Of a stretch of 38,663 nt of DNA, positions 6,365 to 14,043 are shown piece after piece. The notes beneath the pieces are model-generated. The model did not search any database, was not told the origin of the DNA, and was given only the letters and a program-made list of their open reading frames with translations. The position numbers and the translations under genes were made by a program. Position 1 is the first letter of the stretch. Every line of letters starts with the position of its first letter. This DNA is from a virus. The stretch covers positions 1-38,663 of the IMG/VR virus record IMGVR_UViG_3300021963_007677, one strand, 5' to 3'.

Positions 6365-7219
6365 ATGAGCAAGTTGGCTGAGATCAAAGGCGAGAAGTTC
6401 CAAATTTTGAACGACGGATTTGTCCGCCTGGTAGACATGATGGGCGACGACTCCAGCGTTGTGCAGGCTGCTCGGGTCAGCTACGGCGAGGGTACCAAGA
6501 CAGTTAATGATGATCGCGGCTTGATTCGTTATCTGATGCGGCACAGGCACAGCACGCCGTTTGAAATGGTTGAGTTGAAGTTCCATGTCCGTGTGCCGAT
6601 GGACACATGGCGGCAGTGGATCAGGCACCGCACGGCCAACGTCAACGAGTACAGTACCCGTTACAGCGAGGCCATCGATGCTCAGCAGGTCACAGGCTTT
6701 GACCGATGGCGCAGCCAAGCTACCGGCAACAAGCAAGGAAGCGGTGATTATTTGCCTATTGAAGTGGGTACAGCGCTTAGCGACGAAGAGCTACAGCTAC
6801 ATCGGCAAGCTCGCGAGGTTTATGAGCGACGACTTGCCGCTGGCGTTGCTAGGGAACAAGCCCGCAAGGACTTGCCGCTCTCCACGTACACGGAGGCTTA
6901 CTGGAAGATTGACTTGCACAACTTGCTGCACTTCCTGGCCCTGCGCATGGACAGTCACGCTCAGGAGGAGATTCGCACTTACGCCCGCACCATCGGCTAT
7001 CAGATCGTCCAACCTGTGTTGCCCCTTGTGTGGGAAGCGTTTGAAGATTATCGTCTGAGTGCGCTGAACTTAACCAAATTGGAGGTTGAGGCGTTGCGCA
7101 AGATTTTGAAGGCGCAGTCGGTTGGTTTTAACTCTGTTGTGGATGCGCTTGGGCATATCGGCAACAAACGAGAACGGGACGAAGCTCAGGCAAAATTTTC
7201 GTTATTGCTGGGAGATTGA
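6365..7219 (+). CDS. thyX: flavin-dependent thymidylate synthase ThyX
   Basis: A 284-aa ThyX, which makes dTMP from dUMP using methylene-tetrahydrofolate, FAD and NADPH. The signature RHRx7S is present as RHRTANVNEYS, preceded by HRHSTPFEMVELKFHV and followed by STRYSE. The folate/dUMP side shows KDLPLSTYTEAYWKID and LHNLLHFLALRMDSHAQ. ATG 6365 follows AAGGAAAG (6350-6357), so the start is well supported. The enzyme is complete. With nrdJ at 17996 it supplies thymidine nucleotides for phage DNA synthesis. The next gene begins 3 nt after the stop. Confidence 0.97.
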   Translation: MSKLAEIKGEKFQILNDGFVRLVDMMGDDSSVVQAARVSYGEGTKTVNDDRGLIRYLMRHRHSTPFEMVELKFHVRVPMDTWRQWIRHRTANVNEYSTRYSEAIDAQQVTGFDRWRSQATGNKQGSGDYLPIEVGTALSDEELQLHRQAREVYERRLAAGVAREQARKDLPLSTYTEAYWKIDLHNLLHFLALRMDSHAQEEIRTYARTIGYQIVQPVLPLVWEAFEDYRLSALNLTKLEVEALRKILKAQSVGFNSVVDALGHIGNKRERDEAQAKFSLLLGD

Positions 7220-7221
7220 TC

Positions 7222-7548
7222 ATGAGCGACGGCAGCTTCATCTTCAGTGAGCATTGGAAAGACGAGCAGAGTCGTCCAACCGGCGGTGTCACCAGCGGTC
7301 GTGGCTTTCTGATCAGTTGGCAGAATGGCCCGCTGCGCATCGACGGGGAAAAGCGTGAACCCAACGGTGCTTTTGTTGAGGATGTCATCCTTGCTGCCCA
7401 AGACCGCCTGAAGTATTACCAACAAAGCATTTTCAACTGCGCTGAGAATGCTGAGGCTATTCACCATCTGGAAAAGGCCTTGGCGGTCTTGCGTTATCGC
7501 ACTGCCAAGAGGGAAGCTAGAGGAGTGGAAGGCACATACGAAATGTGA
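7222..7548 (+). CDS. conserved phage hypothetical protein (GGVTSGRGF family)
   Basis: ATG 7222 is preceded by GGGAGAT. The 108-aa product has GGVTSGRGFLISWQNGPLR, EPNGAFVEDVILAAQDRL and YRTAKREARGVEGTY. This order of motifs matches a small family I have seen repeatedly in phage genomes without a known function. The conserved SGRGF and NGAFVEDV segments suggest a ligand- or protein-binding fold. It is placed directly after thyX, 3 nt away. Confidence 0.75.
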   Translation: MSDGSFIFSEHWKDEQSRPTGGVTSGRGFLISWQNGPLRIDGEKREPNGAFVEDVILAAQDRLKYYQQSIFNCAENAEAIHHLEKALAVLRYRTAKREARGVEGTYEM

Positions 7549-7561
7549 CGCAGGATGTACC

Positions 7562-8092
7562 ATGAAAGCCATTTTTGCACGGATGTGGTGGTGGCTGTTT
7601 GGTAGCAACGACATTCACCCTTGGGGTGAAGAACTAATCAATCACACAGTAGGCCGGTTCACGTTCGTCGTGGTCCGGCCTGTTTACTGTCGCTATCGCG
7701 GCTTTTGGCGCAAACCGGAGTTTCAACACGGTTCGACGCTAGTTTCTGTTTTCTTCAACCTGGGTCGAGATTCTGACTTTTTTTTAGCTATCCAGGATGA
7801 GATTGGTCGGCTGGGTTGCGGAGAATACTTCCAATATTCTCCGCAACCTAAGCGGAATTCATTCGTGGAACGGATCAAGCTTTTGGGCACAGTCTCAGTG
7901 CCTTGGCGCTTGGAAACAACAATCGAATCTGTCCATGACTTGCAGAAAGTTAGAGATTTCTTTGGTAATATACGTAAACACCTGCTGTCAGCACCTGATT
8001 CGCTGGGCGGTGATTTACGCGAAGTTGAATACCATGCCATCGTCATTTTCTTGACTAACCTTGAGTCAAGAATCTGTCTCAAAGCCCTCTAA
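7562..8092 (+). CDS. hypothetical protein (176 aa)
   Basis: ATG 7562 follows GCAGGATGT; the frame stays open upstream but overlaps the previous gene. The 176-aa product begins with an aromatic, hydrophobic segment (FARMWWWLFG) that could be a membrane anchor. The rest is mixed alpha/beta with no known motif. Residues ~85-96 (LGCGEYFQYSPQ) are encoded by a perfect 14-bp inverted repeat (7814-7848), so the peptide there may be dictated by DNA or RNA structure. Function unknown. Confidence 0.6.
   Translation: MKAIFARMWWWLFGSNDIHPWGEELINHTVGRFTFVVVRPVYCRYRGFWRKPEFQHGSTLVSVFFNLGRDSDFFLAIQDEIGRLGCGEYFQYSPQPKRNSFVERIKLLGTVSVPWRLETTIESVHDLQKVRDFFGNIRKHLLSAPDSLGGDLREVEYHAIVIFLTNLESRICLKAL
7814..7848. 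repeat. perfect 14-bp inverted repeat inside a coding region
   Basis: GGTTGCGGAGAATA (7814-7827) and TATTCTCCGCAACC (7835-7848) are exact complements around the 7-nt loop CTTCCAA. It lies in the middle of the 7562 gene. On the - strand the loop reads TTGGAAG. No T tract follows. Confidence 0.9.
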
Positions 8093-8108
8093 TCTTGCGA
8101 GGCTAACC

Positions 8109-8306
8109 ATGAAACTTAAATTGGTCTTTGGAATGATCTTGGGGTTTTTGCTTCTTTTGAGCGCCCTGCTGACTGTGCTTGGTATTTGGGGCGTCATTGC
8201 ATTTGGCGATGTCTGGAAGTATTTGTTAACCTTCGGTGTCGTCGGCCTGACCACGTTTGGTGCTAGTTATGTGGCCGAGACGTTTTTCAAGAAGGATCAA
8301 TCCTGA
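8109..8306 (+). CDS. small membrane protein with two TM helices (65 aa)
   Basis: ATG 8109 lies behind GAGG (8099-8102). The 65-aa product has two hydrophobic helices: about 5-32 (VFGMILGFLLLLSALL then GIWGVIAFG) and about 37-57 (YLLTFGVVGLTTFGASYVA). Both ends are charged (MKLK and FFKKDQS). Size and topology would suit a holin or accessory membrane protein, but no lysis gene is adjacent, so function is unknown. Confidence 0.7.
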   Translation: MKLKLVFGMILGFLLLLSALLTVLGIWGVIAFGDVWKYLLTFGVVGLTTFGASYVAETFFKKDQS

Positions 8307-8308
8307 CT

Positions 8309-8962
8309 ATGCTTAGCGAACAAAAGGCCAAGCAACTACGGCAAGTTGCAGAGGCTTGGCCGGCTTCAAAGCCGGATTTTAAACCGAATACCTCGAAGTG
8401 GTTTGGACATTTCCACGAGCAAGTCTTTGCCAATGTCCTGCAAAGCAAGCCCAACGGTATTTATCTGGAGCTTGGAACCTGGACAGGAGCAGGCAGCACA
8501 CGTTTTGTTTCCAGGGCGTTTCCGTCCATGACGGTTATTTGCGTGGACACCTTCGCAGGTAGCCCCGAACATTTGCGTGACCCGCAGCAAAAGCTCATTG
8601 CAGCCAACCTGTGGTCAATCTTCTGTGTTAACCGATGGGAAGAGCGTGAGCGCATCTTTCCAATCAAAAAGCCTTCGGTTACCGGCATGCGCTTAGTTGC
8701 AGAGCAGGATGTAGCACCTGACTTCATCTACATTGACGCTGCCCATGACGCAGACTCTGTGTTTGCTGACTTGGAGGCGGCTTTGACTCTTTTCCCCAAG
8801 GCCGTCGTTTTTGGCGACGATTACGTGAAGCCAGGCAAAGGCCACACTGGAGTCTACGACGCACTGGAAAGAGCCAAGAAACAAAAACTGATCAGTGCCA
8901 AAGAAATCAACACTGTAAACCGTGTCTGGTACCTGACACGCAATTTAGCATGGAAGCGATAA
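8309..8962 (+). CDS. class I SAM-dependent methyltransferase
   Basis: A 217-aa protein with motif I IYLELGTWTGAGS (51-63), an acidic strand end VICVDTFAGSPEH, and FIYIDAAHDADSVFADLE at about 138-155, followed by AVVFGDDY. This is the Methyltransf_24 pattern also seen in the 225 gene, though the two are clearly divergent. The substrate is unknown; a neighbouring GT-D-like gene overlaps its end by 13 nt, suggesting joint action on a glycan. Confidence 0.8.
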   Translation: MLSEQKAKQLRQVAEAWPASKPDFKPNTSKWFGHFHEQVFANVLQSKPNGIYLELGTWTGAGSTRFVSRAFPSMTVICVDTFAGSPEHLRDPQQKLIAANLWSIFCVNRWEERERIFPIKKPSVTGMRLVAEQDVAPDFIYIDAAHDADSVFADLEAALTLFPKAVVFGDDYVKPGKGHTGVYDALERAKKQKLISAKEINTVNRVWYLTRNLAWKR

Positions 8963-9624
8963 AGCCTGATTTGGATAGCTGGCTTTCTGAGCTAGCTGAT
9001 CCGAGGAAACCGTTCACCTTCAGCCGTTGGGGTGACGGTGAGTGGCGTTCGTTACTTGGGCTTGGTGCGAACTATGCGAATTGTGACGGACATCACTTCT
9101 TTCCAGAGATGGGTTTGCAGTTACAGCAAGTTTTGCAAGCCAAGCCAGTCTATCGCTTGGGCATGCAGTCGCTAGCTGTCAAATTGTTCAAAGCTAAAAT
9201 TGAAGCATTTTTACAGCGGCATGCTTTGACAAAGCTGACTTGGTATGACGCAGACGTGTTTCACAAGGCGGCTATCTACAACAAGTTGGACAAGGTGGTT
9301 GAAGCTGTTTCCAAACGTAAAGTTTTGCTGGTAGGTCCTGCGCATCTAAGAAAAGTGCCTTTTCCCGTTTGGAAATACGTGCAAGTCCAAAGCAAGAATG
9401 TCTATCAACAGTTAAATTTGATACTCATGCAATTGTTTGAGATTCTGGCTAACGAAACTGAGCCTTTGTTGATCAGCGTTTCCGCAAGCATGCCTGCCGA
9501 GATAATAGTTGACGAGCTTTACAAACGACACGGCAGCAAGCACACCATCATAGATTTTGGTTCGCTCTGGGATCAGCTTGTCGGCGTCAAGAGTCGTTCC
9601 TACATGCGAGCCAAGCGAAAGTGA
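8950..9624 (+). CDS. GT-D-fold glycosyltransferase-like protein (DUF1792-like)
   Basis: A 224-aa protein beginning with FTFSRWGDGEWRSLL (~22-36), which matches the FSRxGDGE opening of GT-D/DUF1792-type glycosyltransferases. Near the end IDFGSLWDQLVGVKSRSYM (~200-218) matches the DxGSxxD...SRxY segment of that family. The middle holds KVLLVGPAHLRKV and LLISVSASMPAEII, the two parallel strands expected between. In characterised members the enzyme adds glucose to a glycoprotein glycan. The start overlaps the methyltransferase gene. A 135-nt non-coding gap follows. Confidence 0.65.
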   Translation: MEAIKPDLDSWLSELADPRKPFTFSRWGDGEWRSLLGLGANYANCDGHHFFPEMGLQLQQVLQAKPVYRLGMQSLAVKLFKAKIEAFLQRHALTKLTWYDADVFHKAAIYNKLDKVVEAVSKRKVLLVGPAHLRKVPFPVWKYVQVQSKNVYQQLNLILMQLFEILANETEPLLISVSASMPAEIIVDELYKRHGSKHTIIDFGSLWDQLVGVKSRSYMRAKRK

Positions 9625-9759
9625 TTGCCACTTTGGCGCTGTATGCTGTATTTCATCTACGGGTTACAATGCAGATCGTTAGTAAGCCAGGAAGGAGCCT
9701 GACTTGACCTGAAAACCAGAAATAGTGCAGAACCAACACATATCATGGAGGATCGGTGT

Positions 9760-11103
9760 ATGGCTCCCTCGCAAAAGTACACAATCAGCCCGCAAGAATT
9801 GCTGGCCATTTACAACAAGTGCGGACGTAACACAGCCGAGACTTGCAGAATTACCGGAATCAAGCAACGCTCGACGGTTTACGAGCGTTTGAAGAATGCA
9901 GGACTTTGGCCGGGTACTCCGAACAAGTATGCCAACAAGTCTGCGAAAACTGCGGCACCAACAAAACCTCAGAACAAAATAACCGTCAAGAACGACGACA
10001 AAAGCGCAAACATCGATTACTACGGCACAGAGATCACAACAGCCGAAGAATTGATCGCAAAATCCGGAATTGACATGAATATCTACGAGATTGACCGAGT
10101 CACGGTCAATCAGTGGGAATCGCCAGGCTCAAACAGCGATGGCGCTTACAAGACTGCCTTGTACCAGATCAAAGTGACTTTGCGGCGCAAGGAAGACACG
10201 CAAGTAGTGGTCGAGCGTTTGCTGGCCGATCTGGCGGCAGCAGCACCGGTGGTCAAGAAGATCAAGTATCCGCGAGCCAAAGAACAAAAAGGCCGCAAGG
10301 CGCTTGAAATATCCATTATGGACCCGCACTACGGCATGCAGTGCTACAAGGGCGAAAGCGACCATAGCTGGAGCATGGAAGAGTGCGAAAAGCTTTGCAT
10401 GTGGTCGATTGACGCGCTCTTGGAGCGAGCCAAGCAGTATGGCAGCTTTGAAGAAATCGTCATGCCTTTTGGCAACGATTTCATGCACCATGACAATTTG
10501 CAGCACACGACTACCAAAGGCACTTTCCAGTCTGAGGGCATTTCGTATTCGGTTGCCTTGCAGAATGCTGTGCGTTTGGCTTTGACGATGGTTAACAGGC
10601 TGGCAGAGGTTGCGCCTGTGCGTGTTGTCGTGGTTCCAGGCAACCATGATTACTTGTCAGTCAACGCAATTGGCATGGTTCTCGACGCGTATTTCCGCAA
10701 CGACGAGAATGTCACGGTTGATTGCGGCATATCGCCTTACAAGTTTTACCGGTTCGGCACAAATCTCATAGGATTTGATCACGGACACAATATCAACGTG
10801 ATTCGGCTTGCTGCCATCATGGCCCACGAGCGAAAGCAGGATTGGGCCGAGACAAGCTTCCGCGAGTGGCATCTTGGTGACCAGCATCGCAAGGGCAGCA
10901 GCAAACCCACAACCATGGAAGAGCAAGGCGTTAGTATCGAGTATTTGCCGGCTTTGACGCCGCCTAATGCCTGGCATCGACTTAAAGGCTTTAACTGGCA
11001 GCAGCGTGGTGCCATGGCGTTTGTTTACGACTACAACGAAGGACCAGTTGCCCGTTTGCAAGTTAATCTCAACAGCTACACTGGCAAACCGACGGGCGAG
11101 TAA
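9760..11103 (+). CDS. metallophosphoesterase with N-terminal HTH-like region
   Basis: ATG 9760 is preceded by GGAGG (9747-9751), so the ATG at 9745 is not used. The 447-aa protein has an N-terminal helix-turn-helix-like segment (~9-50: SPQELLAIYNKCG, NTAETCRITGI, STVYERLKNAGL). The calcineurin-type metallophosphoesterase domain follows: IMDPHYG (186-192), PFGNDFMHHDN (236-246), VVPGNHDY (291-298), GFDHGHN (338-344) and WHLGDQHRKG (370-379). These supply the His/Asp/Asn ligands for two metals. Phage proteins of this type may act on DNA or nucleotides; the HTH favours DNA. In the upstream gap (9625-9759) a TACAAT at 9665-9670 is a weak -10 candidate. Confidence 0.85.
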   Translation: MAPSQKYTISPQELLAIYNKCGRNTAETCRITGIKQRSTVYERLKNAGLWPGTPNKYANKSAKTAAPTKPQNKITVKNDDKSANIDYYGTEITTAEELIAKSGIDMNIYEIDRVTVNQWESPGSNSDGAYKTALYQIKVTLRRKEDTQVVVERLLADLAAAAPVVKKIKYPRAKEQKGRKALEISIMDPHYGMQCYKGESDHSWSMEECEKLCMWSIDALLERAKQYGSFEEIVMPFGNDFMHHDNLQHTTTKGTFQSEGISYSVALQNAVRLALTMVNRLAEVAPVRVVVVPGNHDYLSVNAIGMVLDAYFRNDENVTVDCGISPYKFYRFGTNLIGFDHGHNINVIRLAAIMAHERKQDWAETSFREWHLGDQHRKGSSKPTTMEEQGVSIEYLPALTPPNAWHRLKGFNWQQRGAMAFVYDYNEGPVARLQVNLNSYTGKPTGE

Positions 11104-11145
11104 CCTTGCCTGTATCCTTGGACACTCATTCGCCAAGGGGGCGTT

Positions 11146-11487
11146 ATGACTAAGCCATACGGCGGCACTTTCGACCAAGTTGTTTCAACTTTGCGCAAGC
11201 ATTGTGCCTTGACCAAGCCTGCCAAGGTCATAATCCGCAGCTTGTACAAACAACAGTTGTGCGGTTGTTGTGTGGCTTACCTGGACAACGAAGGAAAGAT
11301 AAAACGCTTCGACATTGAAATAGACCGGCAGTTGTCTCAACTCACTGCCATAGACACGTTGTTGCACGAATGGGCACATGCCTTGGATCAAGATCGCAAC
11401 GGACCGGCGCGAGAACCGCACAGAGAAAGTTGGGGTAAGTGCTACGCCAAAGTCTGGCGTGCTTACGCAAAATATCTTGATGCTTAA
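11146..11487 (+). CDS. SprT-like zinc metalloprotease
   Basis: A 113-aa protein with the zinc motif HEWAH in IDTLLHEWAHALDQD (~73-87). A downstream EPHRESWGKCYAKVW (~93-107) supplies the likely third His ligand, as in SprT-like proteins (HGxxF/W pattern). The Glu of HExxH is intact. Family members cleave DNA-bound or other proteins; many phages carry small versions of unknown role. It has a ribosome site AAGGGGG (11135-11141) and lies 42 nt after the metallophosphoesterase. Confidence 0.7.
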   Translation: MTKPYGGTFDQVVSTLRKHCALTKPAKVIIRSLYKQQLCGCCVAYLDNEGKIKRFDIEIDRQLSQLTAIDTLLHEWAHALDQDRNGPAREPHRESWGKCYAKVWRAYAKYLDA

Positions 11488-11503
11488 ATAAAGTGCTTTA
11501 CTG

Positions 11504-11532
11504 TTGACGTTGTAACCCTAAGTGGTTACAAA
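11504..11532 (+). promoter_or_regulatory. promoter with overlapping operator-like dyad
   Basis: TTGACG (11504-11509), a 17-nt spacer and TACAAA (11527-11532) form a reasonable sigma70-type promoter for the gene at 11574. Within it an 8-bp perfect inverted repeat, TTGTAACC (11510-11517) and GGTTACAA (11524-11531), spans the spacer and -10 box. A repressor bound there would block RNA polymerase. GGTTACAA also occurs at 9662-9669. Confidence 0.5.
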
Positions 11533-11573
11533 GTTGACATCTGTTTATCAATTCAGCTGAAAGGACCGATCAA

Positions 11574-12392
11574 GTGTCTTTGCCGCTTGTTTCTTGCGTT
11601 TTACCGGTAGCTAACGCTGCTCGAATGACTCTGGTCCGCAAGGCTGTCAATAACTTCATCAGGCAGCAATACACGCCTTATGAATTGATTGTTGTCAACG
11701 GTATCGGCACCAATGTGTTGACTAACGACAACATGGATAACGAAGAGATTCGTGAATCCGGCTGTAGGGTTTGGGAACTGCACGCTCCGGCGGGCCTAAA
11801 CGCAGCTGCTATGAAAAACCTTGGCTTGGAAATGGCAAATGGTGACTGGGCGATCTGCATTGATGACGACGATTACTTTCACCCCATTCGGCTCATGTAT
11901 CAGATGGCACACCGCGTTGAAGGTAAGCCATGCCTTTTGAAGTACCAGTTACGCATCGACATATCACAAGCTCTACAGCTTTCATCTGAGTCTGCGATGT
12001 GGGAACAGAGTGTCAGGCCGTTGTTGCATCTGTTGAAGATGGACAGTGGAATACCTTGCACTATGTTGTTTCCCAGGTTGCAAGCAGACAAGCAGCCTTG
12101 GCTCTTTAATCCGGATTTAAACGTCGGGGAGTACGAAGAACTGCTAGCCAGAATGAGCCAGGTAAGCGAGCCAACAGTTTGCGACAACATGCACAATCCC
12201 TTTGTTCGCGGCATGCAATGGCCCTTGCTGTCAATCGCGGTGTATCACGGCAACAACGAGCTAACCTACGATCAATTCTTTGCCAGGCTCAACCCGTTGA
12301 CCAATTCAGGAGGTTTTCCTGTCGGGTTAAACCAAGAAGACGTCGAATATCTAAAAACGGTGCTTTACTCGTACAACTTTCAAGTGTCTTGA
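11574..12392 (+). CDS. glycosyltransferase family 2 protein
   Basis: GTG 11574 follows AAGGA (11560-11564). The 272-aa product has the GT2 start LPLVSCVLPVANAA, a strand YELIVVNGIG (36-45), the acceptor-side LNAAAMKNLGLEMANGDW (75-92) and the metal-binding CIDDDDYFHP (95-104). This is the canonical GT-A order. The C-terminal half has no family match. The gene has its own promoter with a dyad operator, so it may be controlled separately. The sulfotransferase-like gene follows after 24 nt, suggesting joint work on one glycan. Confidence 0.85.
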   Translation: MSLPLVSCVLPVANAARMTLVRKAVNNFIRQQYTPYELIVVNGIGTNVLTNDNMDNEEIRESGCRVWELHAPAGLNAAAMKNLGLEMANGDWAICIDDDDYFHPIRLMYQMAHRVEGKPCLLKYQLRIDISQALQLSSESAMWEQSVRPLLHLLKMDSGIPCTMLFPRLQADKQPWLFNPDLNVGEYEELLARMSQVSEPTVCDNMHNPFVRGMQWPLLSIAVYHGNNELTYDQFFARLNPLTNSGGFPVGLNQEDVEYLKTVLYSYNFQVS

Positions 12393-12416
12393 TCCCACTT
12401 CTGTCAGAGATTTCCA

Positions 12417-13187
12417 ATGGCTTGGTACAACGAAGACCAACCTGAAAAACTTAATTTCATGGTCGCTGGCAACGCTCATTCCGGCTACGGTTTGCTGCAA
12501 GCTTCTTTGGCTGCGCATCCAAGCATTGTGTGCCACGGCGATGTGTTGCACGAAGACGACAAGATCAGGAAACGGGAACATGAGGCTTATTTTGGGCCGT
12601 GCGGCAAAGTTGCGGACCATTTCGTTCCAACGCACCTGAGCCTTGAGCAATATTTGAACAACAAGATATTCGACAACACGTTGCACAACGAGAAGGCTGT
12701 CGGAGTCAAGATTGGCTACAAGAACATGTTGCAGTATGACCTATGGGAGTACATCGACCAGAAGTATCGTTGCGGTGATTTTTGCATCCTGCATGTGATG
12801 CGTAATCCGGTGGCTTGTTTTGTTTCTTGGAAGCAACGGCAAGGTTTGGACGGTTTAGCTTCGCAACTAGCCACGACCAAGCCCATATACCTCGACCCTG
12901 CCGAACTGACAGCATTTGTCAGGGATCACGTGTCAGCCATGATGAAAATCAATCGATTGTGCCCTGACCGCGTGGTTGTGCCTTACCACGAGCTTCTTTT
13001 AAACTTTCGCAATGTTTTAGAACGCATTTTTACTTTCTTGGAAATTCCGTTTAGTCCGGCTTGCATACCAAACCGGCAGAAAGTATGGCGAAAAGACGTG
13101 AAGGCTAGAATTGCTAATTGGATTCAAGTGCGCGAAAACGTTCCGCCAGACGTTCTTGCTTTTGTTGATTGTCCATCCTTGTTTTGA
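12417..13187 (+). CDS. sulfotransferase family protein
   Basis: A 256-aa protein with the PAPS-binding 5'-phosphosulfate loop in a variant form (NFMVAGNAHSGYGLLQASL, residues 13-31; usual GxxxSGTT). The 3'-phosphate site appears as HVMRNPVACFVSWKQ (~125-139; usual RdPxxxxxS). VVVPYHELLLNFRNVLERIFTFL, of which VVPYHELLLNFRNVLERI is the core, matches the conserved helix near the C-terminus. The loop lacks the usual Lys/Arg-Ser-Gly order, so activity is not assured. Context points to sulfation of a sugar made by the preceding GT2. The ribosome site is weak. Confidence 0.7.
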   Translation: MAWYNEDQPEKLNFMVAGNAHSGYGLLQASLAAHPSIVCHGDVLHEDDKIRKREHEAYFGPCGKVADHFVPTHLSLEQYLNNKIFDNTLHNEKAVGVKIGYKNMLQYDLWEYIDQKYRCGDFCILHVMRNPVACFVSWKQRQGLDGLASQLATTKPIYLDPAELTAFVRDHVSAMMKINRLCPDRVVVPYHELLLNFRNVLERIFTFLEIPFSPACIPNRQKVWRKDVKARIANWIQVRENVPPDVLAFVDCPSLF

Positions 13188-13199
13188 GTAACTACAGCC

Positions 13200-13409
13200 A
13201 TGTCGAACAGACAAGAAGTACAACTTACAACTAGAGAGAAACAGGTCGTTAAACTGATCTGTAAAAACATGAAGTACAGGGAAATTGCCGATCAATTAGG
13301 CTTAGGCTACGAGACCGTCAAAACATACGCCAACCGCATTAGGACGAAACTGGGTTTGGACTCAAAAGTGGCTGTTGTCCTGTGGGCACAGCAGAAAGGT
13401 TTGATCTGA
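13200..13409 (+). CDS. stand-alone LuxR/GerE-type HTH regulator
   Basis: A 69-aa protein that is one LuxR-type helix-turn-helix: LTTREKQVVKLICKNMKYRE (9-28), EIADQLGLGYETVKTYANRI (28-47) and RTKLGLDSKVAVVLWA. All hallmark positions (T-x-R-E, I-A, T-V-K-x-Y, L-G) are present. There is no receiver or ligand domain, so it is either constitutive or controlled by oligomerisation. Its stop TGA overlaps the next ATG (13409). It could control phage or host promoters. Confidence 0.88.
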   Translation: MSNRQEVQLTTREKQVVKLICKNMKYREIADQLGLGYETVKTYANRIRTKLGLDSKVAVVLWAQQKGLI

Positions 13410-13996
13410 TGAGTAGTTTCAACAAGCTGGCCGTGCTGCAATCGCTGGAGAATTGGAAGCAATACAAGGAAGAACTAGCTTTTGAGCTCACCAAGGAAAA
13501 GTCGGCTTACGCTGTCGGTTTGGAATTTCCCAAAGACCCGAAAAAGTATCCGTGCCTTGTCGCGGCTCTAGCACCGAGCTTTAACTCGCTTGACTCCAGC
13601 ATTCTGACTTTTCCTCGTGTTACTTGCTGCTTTGTTTACCCGGAAGACGCGGCACGGCTATTGGACGTGGTTCAAGCCAACGATCCAAATTTTAGACCCG
13701 TCGTTGACGGTGATGGCCCGACGGAATCGCTAGAAGACGAAGTAACGTTGCTGTCCACGGCAGGAAACCCCGATAAGGTTAATGACTCTGACTATGAGTA
13801 CAAACCTTCTCACGTGGGTATTCTTGTGCTGTCTCTGATCATGGAGATGCGAGCCATAGGTGCTTTAAAGCCTGAGAGATTTGTTCAAACAGTTAACAAG
13901 ATTGAACGTTGGCTGGTTGACCACATGGCTGACAATAAAAACAAAGGGCCTATAGACGTATTGAATCGACTGTGGTCAGACAATTCGCTTGAGTAA
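13409..13996 (+). CDS. hypothetical protein (195 aa)
   Basis: ATG 13409 overlaps the stop of the LuxR-type gene (TGATG), so the two are translationally coupled. The 195-aa product is acidic and mixed alpha/beta with no recognised motif. KTYPCLVAAL-type and ILTFPRVTCCFVYPED stretches look like buried strands, and the C-terminal part is helical (HVGILVLSLIMEMRAIGALK). Coupling hints at joint function with the regulator, for example as a partner. Function unknown. Confidence 0.65.
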   Translation: MSSFNKLAVLQSLENWKQYKEELAFELTKEKSAYAVGLEFPKDPKKYPCLVAALAPSFNSLDSSILTFPRVTCCFVYPEDAARLLDVVQANDPNFRPVVDGDGPTESLEDEVTLLSTAGNPDKVNDSDYEYKPSHVGILVLSLIMEMRAIGALKPERFVQTVNKIERWLVDHMADNKNKGPIDVLNRLWSDNSLE

Positions 13997-14008
13997 AGCT
14001 TGCTAGCC

Positions 14009-14038
14009 TCGACTTGTTCAACTTTTTTTAAGTATAAT
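14009..14038 (+). promoter_or_regulatory. promoter upstream of structured RNA
   Basis: A perfect TATAAT at 14033-14038 stands 18 nt after TCGACT (14009-14014; 4 of 6 to TTGACA). It lies 5 nt before the outer stem of the predicted RNA at 14044, which is where transcription would be expected to start. Confidence 0.55.
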
Positions 14039-14043
14039 CGTCC

